A stretch of 64,000 nucleotides of DNA from Modestobacter caceresii (GTDB lineage Bacteria; Actinomycetota; Actinomycetes; Mycobacteriales; Geodermatophilaceae). The stretch spans positions 186,154 through 250,153 of the forward strand of contig NZ_JPMX01000118.1 in NCBI RefSeq assembly GCF_000761485.1. Reading direction: 5' to 3'. The notes below the pieces were generated by a model. That model made no database searches. It saw only the letters and a program-made list of their open reading frames with translations, and was not told the DNA's origin. Position 1 is the first letter of the stretch, and each line of letters begins with the position of its first letter. Below, one piece after another: positions 49,403 to 58,228 of this stretch. The position numbers were made by a program, and so were the translations under genes.

Positions 49403-52400
49403 TCAGCCGGCCGGGCGCCCGGTGACGAGGGCGAGCAGGCCGTCCTCGTCGAGCAGGTCGACCGGGCGCAGCGTGACCCCGGCGGCGACGTGGTGGAAGC
49501 CGGCGCTGACCCGCTCCACCGGCACGCCGGTCAGCCGGGACCAGCCGAGCCGGTAGGCGGCCAGCTGGACGCCGGCGGCAGCGAGTTCGGCGGCCCCCGG
49601 CACGGGGCCGGTCTTCCAGTCGATGACCTCGAAGCCACCGTCGGGCGTGGCGTAGACGGCGTCGATCCGGCCGCGCAGGGTGAGCGGCCCCAGCGGTGTC
49701 TCGAACGGCGCCTCGACGTCCACCGGCTGGCGGTCTGCCCACTCCCCGGCCAGGAAGGCCTCCTGCAACGCGGTGAGCGCGGCGTCGGGGGCCGCGCCGG
49801 CGTCGCCGCTGCCGGGCAGCTCGTCCAGGTCGATCAGCCGGGCAGCACCGAAGCGCTCCTCCAGCCAGGCGTGGAAGGCGGTGCCCCGCCGGGCCAGCGG
49901 TGCCGGCGCGGCCGGCATCGGCCGGCGCAGCCGGCGGGCCAGCTCACCGGGGTCGCGGCGCAGCGCCACCAGCGCGGAGACCGACAGGTGGGCGGGCAGC
50001 GGGACGTCGACGGTGCCGCGGGAGTGCTCGGCCCGCTCGCGCAGCAGCAGGTCGGCGTCCCGCAGCCACTCGGCGACCAGCGGGTCGTCGGTCGCGCCGA
50101 GCGCCTGGGTCGTCAGCGGGTGCGGCTCGGTGCCGGCGACCAGGTCGGCGGCGGCGGTGAGCGACCGGCGGCGGCCGGTCGACAGCGGGTCGGCCGGCCA
50201 GACGCCCACCGGCCACTCGGCCAGGGCGGGGTTCTCCGCGTCGTCCGCCGGGGGCTCGGTCCACGCGTCGACGACACCGGCGCCGTCCTCGCAGGCGCCT
50301 TTGACCGCCAGCAGCAGGGACGACGGCCCGCAGACGGTCTTGCCGTCGCGCCACCAGCTGCCCGAGCACAGCAGCAGGTGCTTGGCCCGGGTCACCGCCA
50401 CGTAGCCGAGCCGGATCTCCTCGGCCAGCCCGAAGTCCTTCCACTCCTCGACGTAGTCGGCCAGGGCGTCGCGGACCGCGGCCTGGTCACCGGAACCGGG
50501 GACCGGCAGGTGCAGCCGCGGCAGCTCGGCGCGGTCGGTGACCCGCAGGTCGACCGGGACCGCGCCGGGGTCGCGGATCCAGGAGTCGGAAGCGTCGCCC
50601 TTGGCGGGGAACTGCCCCACGGTCATCCCGGGCACCGCGACGACGTCCCACTCCAGGCCCTTCGCCGAGTGCCCGGTGAGCAGCTGGACCGCCTCCGGGT
50701 TGACGGCCACCTCACCGGGCTCCAGGCCGCGCTCCCGCACCTCGGCGTCGGCGAGGTAGCCGAGGAAGGCCGGCAGCGAGGGCAGCTCGGCGAGCTCGGA
50801 GAACTCGGCGGCGACCTCGTGCAGTGCGTCCAGGTGCGTTCGGGCGCCGCCGGGGGTCACGTCCGGGTGGCTGGCCAGCTCGGTCTCCAGGCCGAGGCTG
50901 CGGACCACCTCGTCGACCAGGTCGGGCAGCGACTCACCCAGCCGGGAGCGCAGCCCGGACAGCTCGTTGGCCAGCCGCCGGAGCCGCCGGTGCCCCTCGG
51001 GCGAGTACGCGTCGGGGCGGCCGAGGTCGTCGAGCGCCTCGACGATGCTCCCGCGCTCCCGCGGCAGGACCGGGCTCGCCGGGGCGCCGGCCGCCGGCGG
51101 GGTGCCCTCCTCGACCGGCTCGGGGGACGGCGTGCGGCGCTCCCGGACCAGCGCCCGGGACCGCGCCTCCAACGCCGCCAGGTCGCGCGGCCCGATCCGC
51201 CAGCGGGCGCCGGTGAGCAGCCGGCCCAGCGCGTCGCCGGCGCTCGGGTCGACCAGCACCCGCAGGGTGGCCACCACGTCGGAGACCTCGGGCACGTCCA
51301 GCAGCCCGCCCAGCCCGACGACCTCGACCGGCAGGCCACGGGCGCGCAGTGCGGCGGCGATGCCGGGCAGCTGGGCCCGGCGCCGGGCGAGCACGGCGAT
51401 CGTCGGCCGCGCCGCGGGAGCCCCCGGCGCGGCGTCCTCGGAGCCCTTCCAGCACTGCTCGAGCCGGTCGGCGAGCGCCTCGGTCTCCTCGGCGACCGTG
51501 TCGTACAGCCCGCAGTGCACCGCACCCGGACCGGCGACCGGGGAGGGCTGGAGGTCCGGCAGCGGCTGCTCGGGCTCGGGCAGCGCGGCGGCCACCGTGT
51601 TGGCCACGGCCAGCACCGCCTGGTCGTTGCGCCAGCTGGTGGACAGGGTGAGCCGCTCGGCCGGGCGCTCGGGGGTGCCGGGGAAGGTGCGGGCGAACCG
51701 CTCGATCGTCCCGGCCGAGGCGCCCCGCCAGCCGTAGATGGACTGCCGCGGGTCACCCACGGCCAGCACCGGGTGGCCGCCCGGGCCACCGAAGAGCGCC
51801 TCCAGCATCCGCAGCTGACCGACGCTGGTGTCCTGGTACTCGTCCAGCAGCACGACCCGCCACCGGGCGCGCTCCCGCCGGCCCACCTCGGCGGAGCTGA
51901 CGGCGACCCGGGCGGCCAGGGACACCTGGTCGGCGTAGTCGATGGCCCCGGCCGCACGCTTGCGCGCCTGGAACGCCTCGACCATCGGCAGCAGGGCGAC
52001 CCGGGCCCGCTGCCGGGCCACCAGCTTGAGCACCTCCGCGTAGGGCCCCTTCTTCCGCCCGGCGTCTGCGTAGCCGCGCAGCTGGGACTCGAACCGCGCC
52101 GTCCAGGCCCGCAGGGCGTCCGGGGTGATGTCGTGCTCCCCCAGCTCGGCGGCGAGCTGGAGCACGTCCTCGGTGGTGGTGACCAGGCCCAGGGCGACGT
52201 CGCTCATGTCGCCGGTGTGCGCCGCCACGGCGGTCGCCGCCTGGCCCCAGCACATGGCCGGCCCGAGCACGCCGGACCCGGGCTCGACGCCGATCCGCAG
52301 CCCGTGCTCGGCGACGATGCTGGCCGCGTACCCGTGGTAGGTCGCCACCGTCGGTGCCGCCACGGCGAGCCGTTCCCGGAGCGCCGGGTCGGTGTCCGGG

Positions 52401-52762
52401 TGCTCGGCGAGCGCGGCCAGCCGCTTGCGCACCCGGGCGTTGAGCTCGCTGGCCGCCTTGCGGGTGAAGGTCAGGCCGAGCACCGCCTCCGGCGCGACGA
52501 GCTGGTTGGCGACCAGCCAGGCGACCCGGGCGGCCATCGTCTCGGTCTTCCCCGACCCTGCGCCGGCGACCACCACCAGCGGCCGGTCGACGGGAGCGGC
52601 GACCACGCCGGCCTGCTCCGGGGACGGCGAGTGGCCGACGCCGCTGCGGGCGGCGGTCTCGGCGGGGGTCAGCAGCCGCGGCGGCTCCGGCGCGGCGACC
52701 GGCACCATGCCGGGGAGGTCGAAGCTGAGCTGCCCGTCACCGGCAGCGGCCCGCGGCGTCAC
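49403..52762 (-). CDS. adnB: ATP-dependent helicase/nuclease subunit AdnB
   Basis: 1119-residue UvrD-like motor plus RecB-type nuclease of the AdnAB double-strand-break resection complex. Walker A VVVAGAGSGKTETMAAR, motif II LLDEYQDTSVGQLRML, GDPRQSIYGWRGA, TGHSAKGLEWD and GYVAVTRAKHLL are all intact. The C-terminal nuclease has GRIDAVYAT, FEVIDWKTG and VQLAAYRLGW. It has no four-cysteine cluster. GTG 52762 overlaps the adnA stop (GTGA). In the mycobacterial complex the AdnB motor drives translocation. Confidence 0.94.
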   Translation of the reverse strand: MTPRAAAGDGQLSFDLPGMVPVAAPEPPRLLTPAETAARSGVGHSPSPEQAGVVAAPVDRPLVVVAGAGSGKTETMAARVAWLVANQLVAPEAVLGLTFTRKAASELNARVRKRLAALAEHPDTDPALRERLAVAAPTVATYHGYAASIVAEHGLRIGVEPGSGVLGPAMCWGQAATAVAAHTGDMSDVALGLVTTTEDVLQLAAELGEHDITPDALRAWTARFESQLRGYADAGRKKGPYAEVLKLVARQRARVALLPMVEAFQARKRAAGAIDYADQVSLAARVAVSSAEVGRRERARWRVVLLDEYQDTSVGQLRMLEALFGGPGGHPVLAVGDPRQSIYGWRGASAGTIERFARTFPGTPERPAERLTLSTSWRNDQAVLAVANTVAAALPEPEQPLPDLQPSPVAGPGAVHCGLYDTVAEETEALADRLEQCWKGSEDAAPGAPAARPTIAVLARRRAQLPGIAAALRARGLPVEVVGLGGLLDVPEVSDVVATLRVLVDPSAGDALGRLLTGARWRIGPRDLAALEARSRALVRERRTPSPEPVEEGTPPAAGAPASPVLPRERGSIVEALDDLGRPDAYSPEGHRRLRRLANELSGLRSRLGESLPDLVDEVVRSLGLETELASHPDVTPGGARTHLDALHEVAAEFSELAELPSLPAFLGYLADAEVRERGLEPGEVAVNPEAVQLLTGHSAKGLEWDVVAVPGMTVGQFPAKGDASDSWIRDPGAVPVDLRVTDRAELPRLHLPVPGSGDQAAVRDALADYVEEWKDFGLAEEIRLGYVAVTRAKHLLLCSGSWWRDGKTVCGPSSLLLAVKGACEDGAGVVDAWTEPPADDAENPALAEWPVGVWPADPLSTGRRRSLTAAADLVAGTEPHPLTTQALGATDDPLVAEWLRDADLLLRERAEHSRGTVDVPLPAHLSVSALVALRRDPGELARRLRRPMPAAPAPLARRGTAFHAWLEERFGAARLIDLDELPGSGDAGAAPDAALTALQEAFLAGEWADRQPVDVEAPFETPLGPLTLRGRIDAVYATPDGGFEVIDWKTGPVPGAAELAAAGVQLAAYRLGWSRLTGVPVERVSAGFHHVAAGVTLRPVDLLDEDGLLALVTGRPAG

Positions 52763-55700
52763 CGGGTCACCTGCCGGCCGGACTCCTGCATCGGGCAGCT
52801 GCGGCGGAAGGCACACCGCTCGCAGTCGGTGTCGGTGCGCGCCACGAACTGCCCCGCTCCCATGCCCGCGCCGACCTCGGCGATCAGCTCGCCCGCCCAG
52901 CTCTCCCGCGGGTCGACGTCGACGGGCAGCGGCGGCTGCACGTGCTCCTTGGCCGCCTTCTGCGCGCCGCCCACCTGCAGCAGCGCCGCACCGCCGGTGG
53001 CGGTGCCGTGCTCGGCGAAGGCGCCCTCGGTGACGGCCAGCTGGTAGGCCGCCAGCTGCCCGTGCTCCTCCACGGCCCGGGGCGCGGTCTTGCCGGTCTT
53101 CAGGTCCACGACGACCAGCCGCCCCTCGGCGTCGCGTTCCAGCCGGTCGACCTGCCCGCGCAGCCGGGCCCGGCCGACCGTGACGTCGAAGTCCTCCTCC
53201 GCGGCGATCAGCTCCCGGTCGGCGCGGGTGTGCCAGGCCAGGAACTTGGTCAGCATCTCCTGGGCCCGCTCCCGCTGGCGCTGGTCGAACCAGCCCGGAC
53301 CCAGGTCCAGCCCGTCGAGCTCGGTGTCCAGCACGGCGGGGGCGTCGGCGGGCGGCAGCCCCTCGGCCACCTGCTGGGCCACGTCGTGCACCGCGGACCC
53401 CACCGTGCGGGTGGCCTCCGGGGCCGCCTCCGCACCGACCGCGCCGAGCACCCAGCGCAGCGGGCACCGCTGGAAGGTGTCGATCGCCGAGGGCCGCACC
53501 GGCACCACCTCGGCCGGGTCGACCAGCGGTGCGTCGTCCGACAGCGGTGCCAGCCCCCACCAGCCGGCCGGGTCTGCCCCGGGCACCCGCTCCGCGGCCA
53601 GCCGGCGCAGCACGGCAGCAGCGCTGCTCCGGCGGGCCGGCGGCGTGTGCGGGTCGGTGAGGTGCCGGCGCAGCTCGGCGACGAGCGCGGGCAGGGTCAG
53701 CTGCCGGGGCAGCGGGGTGTGCGGGCGCGCGCCGTCCCCCTCGGCCGGGGCCGGCGCCACGAGGTCCAGGAACCGTGAGGCGGTCGCCCCGGCGTCACCG
53801 CCGTCCAGCGCGCCGTCGACGGCGGTGACCAGCAGCCGGCGCCGCGCTCGGGTGCAGGCCACGTAGAACAACCGCCGCTCCTCGGCCATCGCCTGGGTGC
53901 GCCGGTCCAGGGTGGCCGGGTCGGTGCCACCGGCGGCGTCGACCAGGTCCTCGGCGCCGAGCAGGCTGACCCGGCTGCGCAGGTCGGGCCAGATCCCCTC
54001 CTGCACCCCGGCGACGCAGACCAGGTCCCACTCCAGGCCCTTGGCCGCATGGGCGGTGAGCAGCCGCACCGTCTCCCCCATCGGTGCCCGCGCGGCACCG
54101 CTGTCACCGGGCAGCTGCTGGGCGCCCAGGTGCTGCACGAACGCGGCCACGGTGGCGTGCGGGAGACGGTCGACGAAGCCGGCGGCGGCGTCGAACAGCG
54201 AGACGACGGCGTCCAGGTCGCGGTCGGCCACCGCACCCGAGGGGCCCCCGGCGGCGCTGGCCCGGGCCCACCGGTTGGCCAGCCCGCTGGCCTGCCACAT
54301 CGCCCACAGGACGTCCTCGGCGCTCCCGTCGGCCGCCAGCGAGAGCCGGCCGGCCGACAGCACCCGGGCCACCCGCAGCGCCGGCCGGGCCAGGTGCTCG
54401 GGCAGTGCGTCGAGCAGCGTGGCGTCGGCCAGCACCGCCGCCAGCGGCGCCCCCCGGACCGCCGGGTCCTCACCCCGGGTGGCCAGCTCGCGGCGGACCG
54501 CCCGGCGCAGCCGCCGCAGGTCCAGCACCGTCGCCCCACCCAGCGGGGAGGCGAGCAGGGCCTCGGCGCCGGGCTCGTCCAGCCCGGTCTCCGCCGGCGG
54601 CTCGGCGTCCGCAGCCGTGTCGGCCGCGGCCGGCAGCAGCGCGGTGAGCGCGGCCAGCAGCGGCTGGACGGCGGGCTGGCCGGCGAGCGCGACGTCGTCG
54701 GCGGAGACGGCGACCGGCACCCCGGCCTGGCCCAGCGCCCGGCGGACCGGGCCGAGGCCGGCGGTGGCCGACCGGACCACGACCGCCATCTGCGACCACG
54801 GCACGCCGTCCAGCAGGTGCGCGCGGCGCATCGTGTCGGCGAGGAAGGCGGCCTCCGTGGACGGGGAGTCGAAGACGTGCACCTCGGCGGTGCCGGGAGC
54901 GGTGTGCTCCCCCGCCTGCAGCCGGCGGTGCTCCCACGGCCCCGGCAGCCCCTCGGCGACCCGCCGGCTGACGGCGAGCAGCTCGGCGCCCGAACGGCGG
55001 CAGACGCCCAGGGAGAGCCGGTCGGCCGGCCGGCCGTCGCGGTGCCGGAAGCGGCTCGGGAAGTCGATGATCCCGCGCGGCTCGGCGCCACGGAACGCGT
55101 AGATCGCCTGGTCCGGGTCGCCGACGACGACCAGGTCACCCCCGCCCCCGGCGAGCAGCTCGACCAGCTCGACCTGCGCCGGGTCGGTGTCCTGGTACTC
55201 GTCGACGAACAGCCAGCCCGCCCGCTCCCGCTCGGTGCGCAGCAGCTCCGGGTCGTCGCGCAGCTCGTCGATGGCGGTGCGGACCAGCTCGGCCGGGTCG
55301 TAGCCGGAGGCGCCGCCGCGGGCGACCGTGGCGAAGTACGAGACGTCCTGGTACTGCCGGAGGAAGTCCGCGGCGGCCTCCCAGTGCGGCAGCCCGCGCT
55401 CACGCCCCCAGGCGGACAGCCGCCGGCTGTCGATGCCCCGTTCGGTGGCCCGCAGCAGCAGCTCGCGCAGCTCGTCCCGGAAGCCGTCGGTGCCCAGCGC
55501 GGCGGCCAGCTCGGCGGGCCAGCGGACGGCGCCCTCCTCGTCGGCGTCGCCGCGCAGCAGCTCGGCCAGCACGGCGTCCTGCTCCGCAGAGGTCAGCAGC
55601 CGCGGGGCGGGCTCACCGCGCAGCACCGCGGCCCGGCGCAGCACCCCGAAGGCGTAGGAGTGGAAGGTGCGGGCCACCGGCTCCCGGATGGTGCGCCCGA

Positions 55701-55989
55701 CTCGGGCGGTGATCCGGGTGCGCAGCTCGGCCGCGGCCTTGCGGCTGAAGGTGAGCACGAGCAGCCGCTCGGGGTCGGCGCCGGCGTCGATCCGCGCGGC
55801 GACCGCCTCGACGATCGTGGTGGTCTTCCCGGTGCCGGGGCCGGCCAGGACCAGCAGCGGACCGCCCCGGTGGTCGACCACCGCCTGCTGGGTCGGGTCG
55901 AGCTGCGGGCGGACCACCGGCTCCGGCTCCGGCTGCACCAGCCGGTACACCGGCCCCGCGACACCCGCCGACGACTCGGTCGTGACCAC
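52759..55989 (-). CDS. adnA: ATP-dependent helicase/nuclease subunit AdnA
   Basis: 1076-residue partner of AdnB. It has Walker A LAGPGTGKTTTIVEA, LFVDEYQDTDPAQ, GDPDQAIYAFRGAEPR, LTAHAAKGLEWD and YVACTRARRRLL. The C-terminal nuclease domain has RLRGQVDRLERD and LVVVDLKTGK. Cys842, Cys1056, Cys1059 and Cys1065 form the split pattern of iron-sulfur nucleases (AddB/Cas4-like). The start is uncertain: GTG 55989 is chosen; GTG 56016 is upstream with GGGGGAGG after it. It is first in the adnAB operon. Confidence 0.93.
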   Translation of the reverse strand: MVTTESSAGVAGPVYRLVQPEPEPVVRPQLDPTQQAVVDHRGGPLLVLAGPGTGKTTTIVEAVAARIDAGADPERLLVLTFSRKAAAELRTRITARVGRTIREPVARTFHSYAFGVLRRAAVLRGEPAPRLLTSAEQDAVLAELLRGDADEEGAVRWPAELAAALGTDGFRDELRELLLRATERGIDSRRLSAWGRERGLPHWEAAADFLRQYQDVSYFATVARGGASGYDPAELVRTAIDELRDDPELLRTERERAGWLFVDEYQDTDPAQVELVELLAGGGGDLVVVGDPDQAIYAFRGAEPRGIIDFPSRFRHRDGRPADRLSLGVCRRSGAELLAVSRRVAEGLPGPWEHRRLQAGEHTAPGTAEVHVFDSPSTEAAFLADTMRRAHLLDGVPWSQMAVVVRSATAGLGPVRRALGQAGVPVAVSADDVALAGQPAVQPLLAALTALLPAAADTAADAEPPAETGLDEPGAEALLASPLGGATVLDLRRLRRAVRRELATRGEDPAVRGAPLAAVLADATLLDALPEHLARPALRVARVLSAGRLSLAADGSAEDVLWAMWQASGLANRWARASAAGGPSGAVADRDLDAVVSLFDAAAGFVDRLPHATVAAFVQHLGAQQLPGDSGAARAPMGETVRLLTAHAAKGLEWDLVCVAGVQEGIWPDLRSRVSLLGAEDLVDAAGGTDPATLDRRTQAMAEERRLFYVACTRARRRLLVTAVDGALDGGDAGATASRFLDLVAPAPAEGDGARPHTPLPRQLTLPALVAELRRHLTDPHTPPARRSSAAAVLRRLAAERVPGADPAGWWGLAPLSDDAPLVDPAEVVPVRPSAIDTFQRCPLRWVLGAVGAEAAPEATRTVGSAVHDVAQQVAEGLPPADAPAVLDTELDGLDLGPGWFDQRQRERAQEMLTKFLAWHTRADRELIAAEEDFDVTVGRARLRGQVDRLERDAEGRLVVVDLKTGKTAPRAVEEHGQLAAYQLAVTEGAFAEHGTATGGAALLQVGGAQKAAKEHVQPPLPVDVDPRESWAGELIAEVGAGMGAGQFVARTDTDCERCAFRRSCPMQESGRQVTR

Positions 55990-56065
55990 CGCTTGACTGC
56001 CCGCCTCCCCCCGCACACCCCGATGAGACCACGGGGGTACGACAGTCCGGCTCAGGCAGTCCGGC

Positions 56066-56383
56066 TCAGACCTCGTCCGGCCAGCCCACGGCGGCCAGGT
56101 CGACCCGGGCACCGCGCAGCGGCACCCCCTCCCCGGCCAGCAGCTCCAGCTGCCGCACCCGGACCGGTTCGGCCGCCGTCCCGTCTGCGCGCACCACCCG
56201 GTGCCAGGGCACGGCCGCGCCACCGGCGGACAGCGCCCGGGCGACCCGGCGCGGTCCCACCCCGACCAGGCGCCCGATCGCGCCGTAGGTGCTCACCCGC
56301 CCCGGCGGGATCGCCTCGACCACGTCGTAGACGGCCTCGTCGACGTCCTCCGCCGAGCGCGGCTCGGGTCCGGGAGCTCGCAC
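56066..56383 (-). CDS. Alkyltransferase-like protein (ATL), Trp in place of catalytic Cys
   Basis: 105-residue MGMT-fold protein. VSTYGAIGRLVGVGPRRVARAL is the HTH and recognition region. The active-site motif is VPWHRVVRADG, with Trp60 where alkylguanine transferases have Cys (PCHRV). ATL proteins bind O6-alkylguanine without repairing it and pass the lesion to nucleotide excision repair. It follows adnA in the direction against transcription, as Rv3204 lies near adnA in mycobacteria. Start GTG 56383 has weak support. Confidence 0.9.
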   Translation of the reverse strand: MRAPGPEPRSAEDVDEAVYDVVEAIPPGRVSTYGAIGRLVGVGPRRVARALSAGGAAVPWHRVVRADGTAAEPVRVRQLELLAGEGVPLRGARVDLAAVGWPDEV

Positions 56384-56393
56384 GGTGCCGACC

Positions 56394-57413
56394 TCAGCCG
56401 GTGAAGTCGCTGTTGAGCGTCCACCACTCGTACAGGTCGGCGACCTCGTCCTGCGTCGTCGCGGGGGCGTGGACCGCACCCTCGATCAGGTACTCGTCGT
56501 CGGTCCAGACGATCACCGCGTCGCCGTCGGGCAGCAGGGCGCAGGCCACCAGGCCACCGGTGACGCCGTCGGGGTAGGTCCACTCGCCGTAGCCGGTGGT
56601 GGTCGAGCAGTCGTCGTCCCCGGACCACTCGCCGACCCCGAGCTCGGCGGCGTCGGCGGCGAAGACCGAGTCCAGCGTGGGCACGTCCGGGTACTGGTGG
56701 TAGACCGCACCGGCCGGGCCCGGCTGGGTGAGCGCGGGCCCGCACTCCGCCGCCGCGACGTCCCCGTCACCGCGGAGTCCCCGCTCCTGGCAGTCGGCGA
56801 AGTCGCTGGGCAGCTGCGCCAGCAGGTCGTCCGGCGCCGGCGCCGGCGGACTGGTCGGCGCGGACGACGACGCGGACGGAGCGGACGACGACGGGCTGGT
56901 CCCGGCGGCCGTCGGCTCAGGGGCGTCGTCGTCCCCGGTCAGGGTCAGCGTGAGCACCACCGCGACGACCACGAGCAGCAGCAGCGCCGCGATGATGACG
57001 AGGACGGTGGTCCGTTTCTTGCGGTCGTCGTCACCACCGGAGGCACTCGACCCGCCCGGGGCGCCCCACCCGGGGCCGCCGAACCCGCCCACCTGGGTGG
57101 GCTGGTCGCCGTAGCCGGGCGGGCGGGGCGCACCCCAGCCCCCGGGACCGGGAGGGGGGCCGTACCCGCCGGGCGGCTGCCCCGGCCCGGGCTGGCCCCA
57201 GCTGCCGGGCTGACCCGGCTGCTGCCCCCAGCCACCACCGGCGTGCCCCGGCTGCTGACCCCAGCCCCCGCCGGGCTGCCCGGGCGCCGGCTGCCCCCAG
57301 CCGCCGGGCTGACCCGGCTGCTGACCCCAGCCACCGCCCTGCGGCGGCCGGCCACCCGACGGCGACGACCCGTCCGGGCCGTACGGGGGCGGGCCCTGGG
57401 GTGGCTGGCTCAT
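56394..57413 (-). CDS. Pro/Gly-rich repeat protein with one membrane helix
   Basis: 339 residues. The first about 115 are tandem GGWGQQPGQPGG-type repeats (Gly, Pro, Gln, Trp), then RKKRTTVLVIIAALLLLVVV as the membrane segment preceded by a basic anchor, a Ser/Ala/Pro linker (SPSSSAPSASSSAP), and an extracellular domain with four cysteines (ADCQERG, AAECGPAL, DDDCSTT, VACALLPDG) likely forming two disulfides. The family resembles actinobacterial DUF4190/serine-threonine kinase-associated proteins in outline only. The function is unknown. Confidence 0.78.
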   Translation of the reverse strand: MSQPPQGPPPYGPDGSSPSGGRPPQGGGWGQQPGQPGGWGQPAPGQPGGGWGQQPGHAGGGWGQQPGQPGSWGQPGPGQPPGGYGPPPGPGGWGAPRPPGYGDQPTQVGGFGGPGWGAPGGSSASGGDDDRKKRTTVLVIIAALLLLVVVAVVLTLTLTGDDDAPEPTAAGTSPSSSAPSASSSAPTSPPAPAPDDLLAQLPSDFADCQERGLRGDGDVAAAECGPALTQPGPAGAVYHQYPDVPTLDSVFAADAAELGVGEWSGDDDCSTTTGYGEWTYPDGVTGGLVACALLPDGDAVIVWTDDEYLIEGAVHAPATTQDEVADLYEWWTLNSDFTG

Positions 57414-57511
57414 CGTGCGACCTCCGGCTCGGCTGTGTCGGGACGGCAGCCTAGGCCGCGGGGGTCCCGGCCGGCCCGGGTGCCGCACCGACGGCGAGTC
57501 CGCCAGGGCGG

Positions 57512-58099
57512 TCAGGCCCGGCGGCCGAACCGGGCCAGCAGGCGCGTCTGCAGGTCCGCGCCCGGCGGCACCTCGACCGGGGCGTCGAACACCCCGGGCG
57601 CCCCGTCCTCGCCGAGGTGCTCCTCGGCGTAGCGGAACGCCTCGGCCACGAGCTCGGGGTCCAGCTCGGTGTCCCCGTCGACCGCCCGGGCGAGGTCCCA
57701 GGCGTGCACGGTGAGGTCGACGGTCATCTCGATCAGGTAGTCGCTCGCCGGGGCCGGCCCGGAGGACAGCTGCACGGTGCGGGACAGCGCGTCGTCGGCG
57801 GCCCAGGCGGTCAGCGCGGCGTCGGCCGCGGACTCCCAGGCCGACAGCGGGTCCTCACCCAGCAGCTCGGCCGGGTCGGTCGGGACCCGGGGACCGACGG
57901 CGTCCGGCGACTCCCCGGCCAGCAGCAGCGGGACCCACAGCTGCTCGCCGGTCAGGTGGGCCACCAGGTCCACGACGCTCCACTCCGGCAGCGCGGGGGC
58001 GTCCCACTCGCCGGCCTCGACGGCGTCCACCCGGTCGGTGAACTGCGCCTGGGCGCGCTGGTACCGCATCAGGAGGTCCGCACGGCGGGGATCGGGCAT
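57512..58099 (-). CDS. TIGR03086-type DinB-like metal-binding protein
   Basis: 195-residue four-helix bundle of the mycothiol-dependent maleylpyruvate isomerase/DinB superfamily. WSVVDLVAHLTGEQLWVPLLL supplies one metal His, and LTVHAWDLARAVDG supplies the second (HAWDLA is the family hallmark). Many members are probably mycothiol-dependent enzymes, consistent with the mycoredoxin gene. It stands between the Pro/Gly-rich gene and a repeat element. Confidence 0.86.
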   Translation of the reverse strand: MPDPRRADLLMRYQRAQAQFTDRVDAVEAGEWDAPALPEWSVVDLVAHLTGEQLWVPLLLAGESPDAVGPRVPTDPAELLGEDPLSAWESAADAALTAWAADDALSRTVQLSSGPAPASDYLIEMTVDLTVHAWDLARAVDGDTELDPELVAEAFRYAEEHLGEDGAPGVFDAPVEVPPGADLQTRLLARFGRRA

Positions 58100-58155
58100 G
58101 CCCTCAGTAGAACGCAGCCGGGCCCCGGCACGCGCAGTGGCGTACCGGGGCCCAG

Positions 58156-58228
58156 GTGACGTGCTGGAACGGCCCCCGTCCAGGGACCCGCCCTGAGCTT
58201 GCGAAGGGTGGGGAGGACGGGGGTCCTT
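58156..58228 (-). repeat. Stop-abutting repeat copy 4, after moeZ
   Basis: On the minus strand the element starts directly after the moeZ TAG with AAGGACCCCCGTCCTCCCC. CCCCCGTCC pairs with GGACGGGGG some 30 nt on, enclosing CCCTTCGCAAGCTCAGGG. It ends in GCCGTTCCAGCACGTCAC. The stem is one pair longer than in copies 1 and 3, with both sides changed together. Confidence 0.75.
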
